This document shows, in pieces, positions 56,503-64,000 of a DNA stretch of 64,000 nt. Source of the DNA: Polaromonas sp. (GTDB lineage: Bacteria; Pseudomonadota; Gammaproteobacteria; Burkholderiales; Burkholderiaceae_C); assembly GCA_025362315.1 (NCBI GenBank), contig JANYGP010000071.1, positions 62,001 through 126,000 on the forward strand. The letters run 5' to 3'. A program made the position numbers and the translations under genes. The notes beneath the pieces were generated by a model. The model was given only the letters and a program-made list of their open reading frames with translations, was not told where the DNA came from and did not search any database. Position 1 is the first letter of the stretch. Each line of letters begins with the position of its first letter.

Positions 56503-57711
56503 ATGAACGAAGCTTTTGTATACGACGCCATTCGCACGCCACGCGGCAGGGGCAAAAGCAATGGCAGCCTGCATGAGGTCAAGCCTGTCAATCTGCTGGC
56601 GGGCTTGCTGATCCAGTTGCAGCAACGCAATCAGCTCGACACAGCGCTGGTAGACGATGTGGTCATGGGCGTGGTGTCGCCGATTGGCGAGCAGGGCTCG
56701 GTGATTGCCAAAGTAGCTGCGCTGAAGGCAGGCTGGGACTTCAAGTGCTCTGGCGTGCAACTCAACCGCTTTTGCGCGTCGGGCCTGGAAGCGGTCAACC
56801 TGGCCGCGCAAAAGGTGCGCTCCGGCTGGGAAGACCTGGTGGTTGCCGGCGGTGTTGAAAGCATGAGCCGCGTGGCAATAGGCTCTGACGGCGGGGCCTG
56901 GGCTCAAGACCCGGAAACGAACCTCGCCACAGGGTTTGTACCGCAGGGCATTGGTGCAGACCTGATCGCAACGATCGACGGCTACACGCGGGCCGATGTG
57001 GATGCGTTTGCGCTGGAGTCTCAGCGGCGGGGCGCGCATGCGCAGGCCAGTGGGTATTTCAATGCATCGCTGATGCCTGTCAACGACTTTTTGGGTCAAA
57101 ACATTCTGGACAAAGACGAGTTCATCAAACCGCAAACCACATTGGCTGGGCTGGGCGCGTTGAAAGCGTCATTTGAACAACTGGGTGCGATGGGTTTTGA
57201 CGCGGTGGCATTGGCCAGGTATCCACAGGTTGAGAGAATCATCCACGTCCACCACGCGGGCAACTCGTCCGGCATCGTCGATGGTGCAGCGGCTGTGCTG
57301 GTGGGCTCTGAGGCTGCGGGCAAGCAGCACCACCTCACGCCGCGGGCACGCATCGTGTCAGTGGCCGTCAGCGGCGCTGACCCCACCATCATGCTGACCG
57401 GCCCAGTGCCTGCAACGCGCAAGGCCCTGGCCAAAGCGGGCATGACAGTTGAGCAAATTGATCTGTTTGAAGTCAACGAAGCGTTTGCTGCCGTGCCGAT
57501 GCGCTTCATGAAAGAACTGCATGTGCCGCATGACAAGGTCAATGTCAACGGCGGCGCCATTGCCATGGGCCACCCCCTGGGCGCCACCGGCGCAATGATT
57601 TTGGGCACGCTGATTGATGAGCTGCACCGCCGCAGGCTGCGCTACGGCCTGGCCACACTGTGCGTAGGCGGCGGCATGGGCATTGCCACCATTGTGGAGG
57701 CGTTGTTGTGA
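56503..57711 (+). CDS. Acetyl-CoA C-acyltransferase (thiolase, FadA-like)
   Basis: 402 residues. The active-site Cys is in [28 protein letters not shown] follows, then the C-terminal His in [20 protein letters not shown] and the second Cys in [18 protein letters not shown]. It cleaves 3-ketoacyl-CoA to acetyl-CoA and a shortened acyl-CoA. It overlaps the FadB/FadJ-type gene by four bases (GTGA), forming the beta-subunit/alpha-subunit pair of a beta-oxidation complex. Confidence 0.95.
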   Translation: MNEAFVYDAIRTPRGRGKSNGSLHEVKPVNLLAGLLIQLQQRNQLDTALVDDVVMGVVSPIGEQGSVIAKVAALKAGWDFKCSGVQLNRFCASGLEAVNLAAQKVRSGWEDLVVAGGVESMSRVAIGSDGGAWAQDPETNLATGFVPQGIGADLIATIDGYTRADVDAFALESQRRGAHAQASGYFNASLMPVNDFLGQNILDKDEFIKPQTTLAGLGALKASFEQLGAMGFDAVALARYPQVERIIHVHHAGNSSGIVDGAAAVLVGSEAAGKQHHLTPRARIVSVAVSGADPTIMLTGPVPATRKALAKAGMTVEQIDLFEVNEAFAAVPMRFMKELHVPHDKVNVNGGAIAMGHPLGATGAMILGTLIDELHRRRLRYGLATLCVGGGMGIATIVEALL

Positions 57712-59888
57712 AAACCATCCAATATTCGCTTGATGCAGGCATCGCGACACTAAGCTTTGACGAACCCGACTCACTGGTTAACACCATGTGTGCGCAGTGG
57801 CAAACTGACATGACCGATGTTGCAGCGCGTGTGCTGCAAGACAAGGCGGCCATCAAAGGCATCATCCTGGCGTCGAACAAAACCACGTTTTTTGCCGGTG
57901 CCGACCTGAAGGCAACGATGCGCATGCAGCCAGGTGATGCAGGCCGGGCGTATGCCGAGATTGAGCAGCTGAAAAAGAACTTTCGCACACTTGAAACACT
58001 GGGTGTTCCCGTAGTCAGCTGTATCAACGGCGCGGCTTTGGGCGGCGGCTGGGAGTTGGCACTTGTTGGCCACTGCCGCATCGCTGTTGACAACCCGAAA
58101 ATTCAATTAGGTTTGCCTGAAATCACGTTGGGGCTGATACCCGGTGCCACCGGCATCACCAAAATGACGCGCCTGCTGGGGCTGCTGGGCGCGCAGCCGT
58201 ACGTCCTGGAAAGCAAACTGTTCAGCCCCGCCGAAGGCCTGGCGCTGGGCTTGATTCATGAGCTGGTGGCCGATGCTGGGCAACTGCGCGAGCGTGCGTT
58301 GGCCTGGATTGCTGCACATCCCCAATCCACACAGCCGTGGGACAGCAAAGACTACAAGATGCCAGGTGGCACGCCCAGCCATCCAGAGATTTCCGCTGCG
58401 TTGACTGTTGCGCCTGCGCTGTTGGCGCAAAAAACACGTGGCCTGTATCCTGCGCCCGAAGCTGCACTGTGCGCTATGGCGGAAGGCGCGCAGGTTGACT
58501 ACGACACTGCCCTGCGCATTGAAAGCCGCTACCTGGCCAAAGTCATGTCGGGTCAGGTTGCCAAGAACATGATCAACACGTTTTTCTTCAACATGAATGC
58601 TGTCAAAAGCGGGCAAAGCAGGCCTGCAGGCGTGCCTAAATTCAAGCTGCAAAAAGTGGGGATTTTGGGGGCGGGCATGATGGGTGCGGGCATCGCCTAT
58701 GCACAGGCTGCGCGCGGCATTGCCACCGTACTGAAAGACGTCACCCTGGACAAAGCCAACGCCGGCAAGGCCTGGAGCGCCAGGCTGACGCAGGCCCAAC
58801 TTGACAAAGGCCGCATGACTGAGGCAGCACAAAAAGCACTGCTAGCGCACATACTACCTACGGATAGTGCTATGGATTTAGAGGGTTGCGAGTTGATCAT
58901 TGAAGCGGTTTTTGAGCGGCGCGAGTTGAAAGCTGAAGTCACGCGTGAGGCGCAAAGCCATTTGGCACCTGGCGGCTTTTTTGCCAGCAACACATCGACG
59001 CTGCCAATTGCAGGATTGGCAGCAGCCAGCAACAACCCGCAAAAATTTATCGGGATTCATTTTTTTAGCCCGGTTGACAAGATGCAGCTGGTTGAAATCA
59101 TTCGCGGCGCACAAACTGATAACGAAACCGTGGCGCGAGCGTTCGACTACGTGCAGGCGCTGGGCAAAATCCCCATCGTGGTCACTGACGCGCGCGGCTT
59201 TTACACCAGCCGCACCTTTGGCACATTTGTAATGGAAGGGGCCGCCATGCTGGGTGAAGGCATTCCAGCGCCGGTCATTGAGCAGGCCGCCATGCAGGCA
59301 GGCATGCCGGTTGGTCCGCTGGCGGTGCTCGATGAGGTGTCGCTGGCATTGAGTGTGCACGTGCTGGACCAGACCCGCGCCGACTTTGATGCGCTGGGTA
59401 AAACTTACACCGCCACGCCCGGTGAGTTGCTGGTGGAACGCATGGTCAAGGAGCTGGGGCGCAGCGGGCGTGCGGCTGCCACTGCTGGTGATAGTGGTAG
59501 TGGTGGTGGTGGTGGGTTTTACAACTACCCTGCCGCCGGCAACAGCCTTGACAAAAAAACACTGTGGCCGCAACTGAAGCCGCTGTTTGAAAAACCTGCG
59601 CCTTATGACCTGAACGACCTCAAAGACCGCTTCTTGTATCGCCAGGCCATTGAAACAACCCGCTGCCTGAGCGAAGGCGTGCTGACCAGTGTGCATGACG
59701 CCAACATTGGCTCGATTTTCGGTATTGGCTTTCCCGCCTGGACGGGCGGTGCGCTGCAGTTCATTTATGCGATGGGCATGGATGCGTTTTGTGCCCGATC
59801 AAAGGTGCTGGCCCAGCGCTTTGGTGCTGGCTTCTTGCTGGACGATGCCGCCATTGCCGCTTTGACAAAACACCAACCAGTCTGGTAA
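57708..59888 (+). CDS. Bifunctional enoyl-CoA hydratase / 3-hydroxyacyl-CoA dehydrogenase (FadB/FadJ-type)
   Basis: About 726 residues. N-terminal crotonase domain (1-190): [35 protein letters not shown] and [18 protein letters not shown]-binding dehydrogenase domain (from about 315): [42 protein letters not shown]-terminal 3HCDH domain ends the protein. Start is GTG 57708 with GGAGG 7 bp upstream. Two oddities keep the frame: a repeat copy near residue 380 ([13 protein letters not shown]) and a GGT-triplet run near 59485-59520 that encodes DSGSGGGGG just before FYNYP, where relatives have a short GxGFY motif. Confidence 0.94.
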   Translation: MKTIQYSLDAGIATLSFDEPDSLVNTMCAQWQTDMTDVAARVLQDKAAIKGIILASNKTTFFAGADLKATMRMQPGDAGRAYAEIEQLKKNFRTLETLGVPVVSCINGAALGGGWELALVGHCRIAVDNPKIQLGLPEITLGLIPGATGITKMTRLLGLLGAQPYVLESKLFSPAEGLALGLIHELVADAGQLRERALAWIAAHPQSTQPWDSKDYKMPGGTPSHPEISAALTVAPALLAQKTRGLYPAPEAALCAMAEGAQVDYDTALRIESRYLAKVMSGQVAKNMINTFFFNMNAVKSGQSRPAGVPKFKLQKVGILGAGMMGAGIAYAQAARGIATVLKDVTLDKANAGKAWSARLTQAQLDKGRMTEAAQKALLAHILPTDSAMDLEGCELIIEAVFERRELKAEVTREAQSHLAPGGFFASNTSTLPIAGLAAASNNPQKFIGIHFFSPVDKMQLVEIIRGAQTDNETVARAFDYVQALGKIPIVVTDARGFYTSRTFGTFVMEGAAMLGEGIPAPVIEQAAMQAGMPVGPLAVLDEVSLALSVHVLDQTRADFDALGKTYTATPGELLVERMVKELGRSGRAAATAGDSGSGGGGGFYNYPAAGNSLDKKTLWPQLKPLFEKPAPYDLNDLKDRFLYRQAIETTRCLSEGVLTSVHDANIGSIFGIGFPAWTGGALQFIYAMGMDAFCARSKVLAQRFGAGFLLDDAAIAALTKHQPVW
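58831..58876 (+). repeat. Interspersed REP-like repeat, family 1, copy J (inside the FadB/FadJ gene)
   Basis: AAAAAGCACTGCTAGCGCAC followed by ATACTACCTACGGATAGTGC and TATGGAT. A diverged match, closest to copy H. Read in frame. Confidence 0.5.
59485..59520 (+). repeat. GGT trinucleotide run in the FadB/FadJ gene
   Basis: GCTGGTGATAGTGGTAGTGG followed by TGGTGGTGGTGGG encodes Ser/Gly residues. The run could vary by slippage in units of three. Confidence 0.75.
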
Positions 59889-59986
59889 TTGCATTTTGTG
59901 CAGGGTTAGCACGGTGTCTGAATAGACATGGCGTCACTAGACTCAAACCTGGTAAATCATTCAATCCACCACAAGGCAATTCAGGC

Positions 59987-60862
59987 GTGCAATTTTTGCA
60001 ATTGGTCATCAGCGGCATCGCACAGGGCTGCATTTACGGTTTGATTGCGCTAGGCTTTGTGTTGATTTACAAAGCCACTGAAACCGTCAGCTTTGCCCAG
60101 GGCGAGTTGATGATGCTCGGTGCGTTTTGCGGGTTGGGCGTGATGAGCTTTTTGGGCCAGCCCTTCTGGATTGCAGTGGCGGCCAGCATTTGCGCGATGG
60201 CCCTGTTTGGCGTGCTGGTTGAGCGCGCTGTGATTCGTCCGATTTTGGGGCAACCTGCATTTTCAATCGTGATGCTGACCATCGGAATTGGTTATGTGCT
60301 GCGAGGGCTGGTCACCATGATCCCGAACATCGGCACAGAGACGCACACGCTTCCCGTGCCTTATAAAGACCAGATTTTGCGACTGGGCAGCCTGATTTTG
60401 AGTGCCGAGCAACTGGTGGTCATTGTCACAACCGTTCTGCTCTGCGCGCTGCTGTTTGCGTTGTTCAAGTACAGCAAGCTGGGTGTGGCCATGCAGGCCG
60501 CGTCACAAAACCAGCTGGCTGCGTATTACATGGGCATTCCGGTCAAGCGCATCAACGGTCTGGTGTGGGGCCTGGCTGCTGCAGTGGCTGCTGTTGCCGG
60601 TTTGCTGCTGGCACCGATCACGTTTGTGCATGCCAACATGGGTTTTATCGGATTAAAAGCTTTTCCGGCTGCGGTAGTGGGCGGCTTTGGCAGTTTGCCA
60701 GGCGCCATTGTTGGGGGGCTGATCATTGGCATCGTTGAATCGCTGTCAGGCTTTTATCTGCCTGATGGCTTCAAAGACATTGCTGCCTACATCGTGGTGT
60801 TGATCATGCTGATGGTCAAACCCAATGGCCTGTTTGGCGGGCAACTGCGTAAAAAAGTTTAA
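59987..60862 (+). CDS. livH: Branched-chain amino acid-type ABC transporter permease (LivH family)
   Basis: 291 residues with about eight transmembrane segments. FLQLVISGIAQGCIYGLIAL at the start, FAQGELMMLGAFCGLGVMSF, then the conserved cytoplasmic EAA-like loop AYYMGIPVKRINGLVWGLAA and the end FIGLKAFPAAVVGGFGSLPG. Family members form the LivHMGF importer for branched-chain amino acids or related acids. Start is GTG 59987; an earlier start would overlap the FadB/FadJ-type gene. No LivJ/K binding protein is in the window after it. Confidence 0.92.
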   Translation: MQFLQLVISGIAQGCIYGLIALGFVLIYKATETVSFAQGELMMLGAFCGLGVMSFLGQPFWIAVAASICAMALFGVLVERAVIRPILGQPAFSIVMLTIGIGYVLRGLVTMIPNIGTETHTLPVPYKDQILRLGSLILSAEQLVVIVTTVLLCALLFALFKYSKLGVAMQAASQNQLAAYYMGIPVKRINGLVWGLAAAVAAVAGLLLAPITFVHANMGFIGLKAFPAAVVGGFGSLPGAIVGGLIIGIVESLSGFYLPDGFKDIAAYIVVLIMLMVKPNGLFGGQLRKKV

Positions 60863-60892
60863 GCCCAACATTCAAGCTGCCCGATATTTCTC

Positions 60893-61969
60893 ATGCGCTT
60901 TATTTTTAAAACCAGCTACGCCCAGGACATTGAACTGGCCAAGCACAGCGGCCATGTGTTTTGGTACAGCGCGCTCCTGGCGTCCCTGCTGGCCGCGCCT
61001 TGGCTGGTGCCGGAGTATTGGCTGGCGCAGCTGACGTTCGTTTTGATTTATGCGGTGGTTGGCCTGGGCCTGATGTTGCTGGCAGGATTCACCGGGCTGT
61101 TCTCGCTTGGTCATGCCGCCTTCTTGGGGGTGGGCGCCTACACGCAGGCAGTGTTAACCGGCGCAGGCGTGCCGTTTCCGATTGCGCTGGTGTTTTCTGC
61201 GGCTTTGTCAGCGGCCGTTGGTGTGGTTGTAGGCCTGCCAGCGCTGCGGGTGAAGGGCATCTATCTTGGCATGGCCACGCTGTCGTTCGGCTTTATTGTT
61301 GAAGAGGTTTTTGCCCGCTGGGAGAGCGTCACGGGCGGCAACGCTGGCAAAAACCTGAAGGCGCCCGACTTTTACTTATTCAAAGCCGACACAGGCGACA
61401 GTTTTTACTTCGTCTGCCTCGTCATTGCGATTACCTGCACCCTGGCGGTTCTTAACTTGCTGCGTTCACCAACGGGCCGTGCTTTTGTGGCCATTCGTGA
61501 TTCAGAAATTTCAGCGCAAAGCATGGGCATCAATCTGGCGCGGTATAAAACACTGTCGTTTGCATTGTCTGCGGCGCTAGCCGGTATAGGTGGTGCGTTG
61601 TATGCTCACAAATTAAGGTTTATCTCACCGGACCAATTCAATATTTTGCAGTCGATTGATTTGCTGCTGATGATTGTGATTGGTGGGTTGGGCTCGGTGC
61701 ATGGGGCATTTTTAGGTGCGATGTTTTTGATTCTTATGCCGCAACTGATCTCGTTGTCCAAAGGCTTTTTACCTGCAGCCATTGGCCAGGCACCCGGCTT
61801 GCAAGCCGTGGTGTATGGCGCTGTGCTGGTGGCTTTTGTGCTGTTTGAGCCATACGGTTTGTATGGCCGGTGGCTGAAGATCAGGGCTTTCATACAACTC
61901 TTTCCGTTTTACCGCAAAGGCATGTTCAAGCGGCAAAAGACCTTTCAAAAATCGGATCGGCTCAAATGA
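60893..61969 (+). CDS. livM: Branched-chain amino acid-type ABC transporter permease (LivM family)
   Basis: 358 residues. VLIYAVVGLGLMLLAGFTGL, FSLGHAAFLGVGAYTQAVLT, then RVKGIYLGMATLSFGFIVEE and the cytoplasmic loop AFVAIRDSEISAQSMGINLA, characteristic of LivM. The C-terminal segment LFEPYGLYGRWLKIRAFIQL is basic. It overlaps livG by four bases. Confidence 0.93.
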   Translation: MRFIFKTSYAQDIELAKHSGHVFWYSALLASLLAAPWLVPEYWLAQLTFVLIYAVVGLGLMLLAGFTGLFSLGHAAFLGVGAYTQAVLTGAGVPFPIALVFSAALSAAVGVVVGLPALRVKGIYLGMATLSFGFIVEEVFARWESVTGGNAGKNLKAPDFYLFKADTGDSFYFVCLVIAITCTLAVLNLLRSPTGRAFVAIRDSEISAQSMGINLARYKTLSFALSAALAGIGGALYAHKLRFISPDQFNILQSIDLLLMIVIGGLGSVHGAFLGAMFLILMPQLISLSKGFLPAAIGQAPGLQAVVYGAVLVAFVLFEPYGLYGRWLKIRAFIQLFPFYRKGMFKRQKTFQKSDRLK

Positions 61970-62793
61970 CGACGATCGATACGCACACGGCATTGTTGTC
62001 AGCCAAAGACCTGAGCGTTCGCTTTGGCGGTGTGCTGGCTGTCAACAAGGTCAGCTTTGATGTCAGGCAGGGCGAAGTATTCACGCTGATTGGCCCCAAC
62101 GGTGCAGGCAAAACCACCGTGTTCAACCTGATCAGCCGCATATACACGCCAACCCACGGCGCGCTGAAGTTTGACGGCACAGACCTGCTGGCGCAACCGG
62201 CTCATGCCATTGCCAGCCTGGGCATCGCCAGAACTTTCCAGAATATTGAACTGTTCGAGCATGCCAGCGTGCTGCACAACATGCTGGTCGGGCAGCACAC
62301 CCAGCGCGCGCTGAAAAGCGTTGCCGGGCTGTGGCGGGAAATGTTTTTTACCCGGTCAGCGCGAGCGTCAGAAATAGCAGCGCGTGAAAAGGTTGAGCAC
62401 ACCATTGAACTGCTGGACTTGCAGCATTACCGCGACACGATGGTTGCTGGCCTGCCGTATGGCGTTCGCAAGGTGGTTGAACTGGCAAGAGCTTTGTGCG
62501 CCGAGCCCAAACTGCTGCTGCTTGACGAGCCATCGTCTGGCCTGAATGTTGAAGAAACCGAGGACATGGCGTTCTGGATTCAGGACATTCAGCGTGAGCT
62601 GGGCATCACGGTGCTGATGGTGGAACACGACATGACACTGGTGTCCAAGGTGTCAGACCGGGTGCTGGCCATGAGCCAGGGCGAGGTATTGGCCATGGGC
62701 ACACCACGCGAAGTGCAAACACACCCGGGGGTGATTGAAGCGTATTTGGGTTTGGTCGATGATGTCAGCAGCCTGCGCAGAAAGGCAGCATGA
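61966..62793 (+). CDS. livG: Branched-chain amino acid-type ABC transporter ATP-binding protein (LivG family)
   Basis: 275 residues. Walker A TLIGPNGAGKTTVFNLI, LivG-type loop GIARTFQNIELFEHASVLHN, signature region LPYGVRKVVELARALCAEPK (Pro-Tyr-Gly in place of LSGGQ, usual in LivG), Walker B LLLLDEPSSGLN and the H-loop VLMVEHDMTLV. I start at ATG 61966 (MTTIDTHTAL), which overlaps the livM stop; the next gene overlaps its stop by four bases. Confidence 0.94.
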   Translation: MTTIDTHTALLSAKDLSVRFGGVLAVNKVSFDVRQGEVFTLIGPNGAGKTTVFNLISRIYTPTHGALKFDGTDLLAQPAHAIASLGIARTFQNIELFEHASVLHNMLVGQHTQRALKSVAGLWREMFFTRSARASEIAAREKVEHTIELLDLQHYRDTMVAGLPYGVRKVVELARALCAEPKLLLLDEPSSGLNVEETEDMAFWIQDIQRELGITVLMVEHDMTLVSKVSDRVLAMSQGEVLAMGTPREVQTHPGVIEAYLGLVDDVSSLRRKAA

Positions 62794-63581
62794 TCGACAT
62801 TGCGCCCACAGTCGAACCGATCCTGAAGCTGCTCAATGTAGAAAGCGCCTACGGCCCCATCAAGGCCATTCGCGGCGTGAGCCTGCAAGTGCGCAAGGGC
62901 GAAATCGCCACCGTGCTGGGCAGCAACGGCGCCGGCAAAAGCACAATTTTAAAAACCATCAGCGGCATCATTGACCCGCGCAAGGGCAGCATTGCATTCA
63001 AGGGCCAGGACATCACGGCTTGCGATCCGGGCCACATCGTGCGCAGCGGCTTGTCGCATGTGCCAGAAGGACGTGAGGTGTTCCCACTGCTGTCGGTGCG
63101 TGACAACCTGATGATGGGAGCCTACACACGGGCAGACCGCGACGGCGTTGCCCAAGACATGGAAACCGTGTTCAGCTACTTTCCAATTTTGAGGGAGCGC
63201 TCGGCTCAGGATGCAGGGCTGCTGTCTGGCGGGCAGCAACAGATGCTGTCTATCAGCCGGGCGCTGATGGCCAAGCCTGATCTGATGTTGCTGGACGAAC
63301 CCAGCCTGGGTTTGTCGCCCAAACTGACCAAGGAAATTTTTGAAATAGTGGTGCGCATCAACCGCGAGCGGGGCACCACTATTTTGCTGGTTGAACAAAA
63401 TGCCAACATGGCGCTGAATGCGTCTGACTATGGGTATGTGCTGGAAAACGGCCGCATTGTGATGGAAGACACCACAAGCAAGCTGCGTGAAAAAGACGAC
63501 ATCAAGGAGTTTTATTTGGGGCTGAAGGAAGACAGTGTGCGCGGGGAGCGGCGCTGGAAAAAGAAAAAGAATTGGCGGTAA
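62790..63581 (+). CDS. livF: Branched-chain amino acid-type ABC transporter ATP-binding protein (LivF family)
   Basis: 263 residues. Walker A VLGSNGAGKSTILKTIS, VPEGREVFPLLSVRDNL, signature LLSGGQQQMLSISRALMAKP, Walker B LMLLDEPSLGLSPKL and ILLVEQNANMALN. The C-terminus is unusually basic (RGERRWKKKKNWR). It completes the LivHMGF set and ends 4 bp before the acyl-CoA synthetase start. Confidence 0.94.
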   Translation: MIDIAPTVEPILKLLNVESAYGPIKAIRGVSLQVRKGEIATVLGSNGAGKSTILKTISGIIDPRKGSIAFKGQDITACDPGHIVRSGLSHVPEGREVFPLLSVRDNLMMGAYTRADRDGVAQDMETVFSYFPILRERSAQDAGLLSGGQQQMLSISRALMAKPDLMLLDEPSLGLSPKLTKEIFEIVVRINRERGTTILLVEQNANMALNASDYGYVLENGRIVMEDTTSKLREKDDIKEFYLGLKEDSVRGERRWKKKKNWR

Positions 63582-63584
63582 GCA

Positions 63585-64000
63585 ATGACCACACCGATGC
63601 AAAACTTGTGGACGTTGACAAAGCCGGTGGCACCCGACACCCGGGTACAGATGGCAGGCGACACGATACCCAAAATGTTCTGGAACGCAGCTGCCGCGCG
63701 CCAGGACACGACGTGGCTGCGGCAAAAAGAACTCGGTATCTGGCGCGGCTGGACCTGGGCGCAATGTGCCCAGGCTGTACGCGAGCTGGCGCTTGGCCTG
63801 ACGGCCCTTAACTTTCAGGCAGGCAGCGTCGCCGCCATTCTGGCCAATACACGCGCTGAGTGGGTACTGGCTGACCTGGCCATCCTGTCAGCCGGTGGCG
63901 TTGTCAACGGCGTGTACCCCACCGACGCTGCGTCCCAGCTGGCCTATCTCTGCGAAGACTCAAGCACCCGCGTTTTATTTGTGGAAGACGAAGAACAACT
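63585..64000 (+). CDS. AMP-binding acyl-CoA synthetase, N-terminal part (runs off the window)
   Basis: From ATG 63585: MTTPMQNLWTLTKPVAPDTR, then TTWLRQKELGIWRGWTWAQC, GLTALNFQAGSVAAILANTR, AEWVLADLAILSAGGVVNGV and YPTDAASQLAYLCEDSSTRV. This is the N-terminal domain of long-chain acyl-CoA synthetases (FAA1-like type); the nucleotide-binding motif lies beyond the edge. Being fused to the liv operon suggests it activates the imported acid before beta-oxidation by the neighbouring enzymes. Confidence 0.88.
   Translation, partial: MTTPMQNLWTLTKPVAPDTRVQMAGDTIPKMFWNAAAARQDTTWLRQKELGIWRGWTWAQCAQAVRELALGLTALNFQAGSVAAILANTRAEWVLADLAILSAGGVVNGVYPTDAASQLAYLCEDSSTRVLFVEDEEQ

Noticed and set aside
58878-59696. 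272-residue frame antisense to the FadB/FadJ gene
   Set aside because: No domain features; a His/Gln-rich shadow.
1-64000. CRISPR arrays, prophage and intact insertion sequences
   Set aside because: I saw no regularly spaced direct repeats, no transposase or integrase frames and no phage structural genes.

Overview
The window is chromosomal DNA of a betaproteobacterium of the order Burkholderiales, most likely a Comamonadaceae member close to Rhodoferax or Polaromonas. This rests on the gene order (yicC - kinase/phosphatase - rph - rdgB - hemW; mutM - TPR protein - lolB - ispE - tRNA-Gln - prs - rplY - pth; hprK - ptsN - hpf), on the protein sequences, and on a short interspersed repeat that I associate with this group. 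No genus call can be proven from this window alone. Coding density is high. Most genes are conserved housekeeping genes; accessory DNA is confined to a few short stretches.

Layout. 1-6.6 kb: yicC (cut by the window edge), a Ser/Thr kinase and PP2C phosphatase pair, rph, rdgB, hemW, a small membrane protein, and terC on the other strand. 6.8-10.5 kb (minus): AI-2E family transporter, a frameshifted FkbM methyltransferase, and an AlgZ/AlgR-like two-component pair. 10.6-23 kb: argH, a CAP-domain lipoprotein, a giant alpha-2-macroglobulin gene and its usual partner pbpC, split by an AbrB/PIN toxin-antitoxin pair whose toxin carries an in-frame stop, then lldD. 23.1-31.9 kb: two tRNAs, hrcA, nadK-recN-rapZ, mutY, a dynamin-like GTPase and mutM. 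31.9-43 kb: TPR protein, lolB, ispE, tRNA-Gln, prs, rplY, pth, a diacylglycerol-kinase-like protein with a metallophosphoesterase, hprK-ptsN, hpf, corA. 43.2-45 kb: a decayed accessory patch on the minus strand holding remnants that look like HicB, a DNA methyltransferase N-terminus and a CcdB-type toxin operon. 45-51.7 kb: a glycine-rich secreted DUF11 protein, a large DUF349 protein and a damaged hypothetical gene. 52-55 kb: a lytic transglycosylase with a long leader, glyA behind a ZTP (pfl) riboswitch, and nrdR. 55.3-64 kb: an acyl-CoA dehydrogenase, thiolase and FadB/FadJ-type enzyme, then a complete LivHMGF branched-chain amino acid (or related acid) ABC transporter and the start of an acyl-CoA synthetase. 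Together these last genes form a fatty-acid or branched-acid uptake and beta-oxidation locus.

The most unusual feature is a repeat family of about 40-50 bp (core TAGCTGCTTGCGCCC, with a facing GGGC). I count ten copies, and six lie inside open reading frames in frame. One copy encodes the lipobox of LolB and another encodes the N-terminal hydrophobic, lipobox-like segment of PbpC. A second, GC-rich inverted-repeat family has invaded pbpC twice, lies after glyA, and a related block interrupts hemW just after its iron-sulfur motif. pbpC therefore carries four repeat-derived segments and still reads through.
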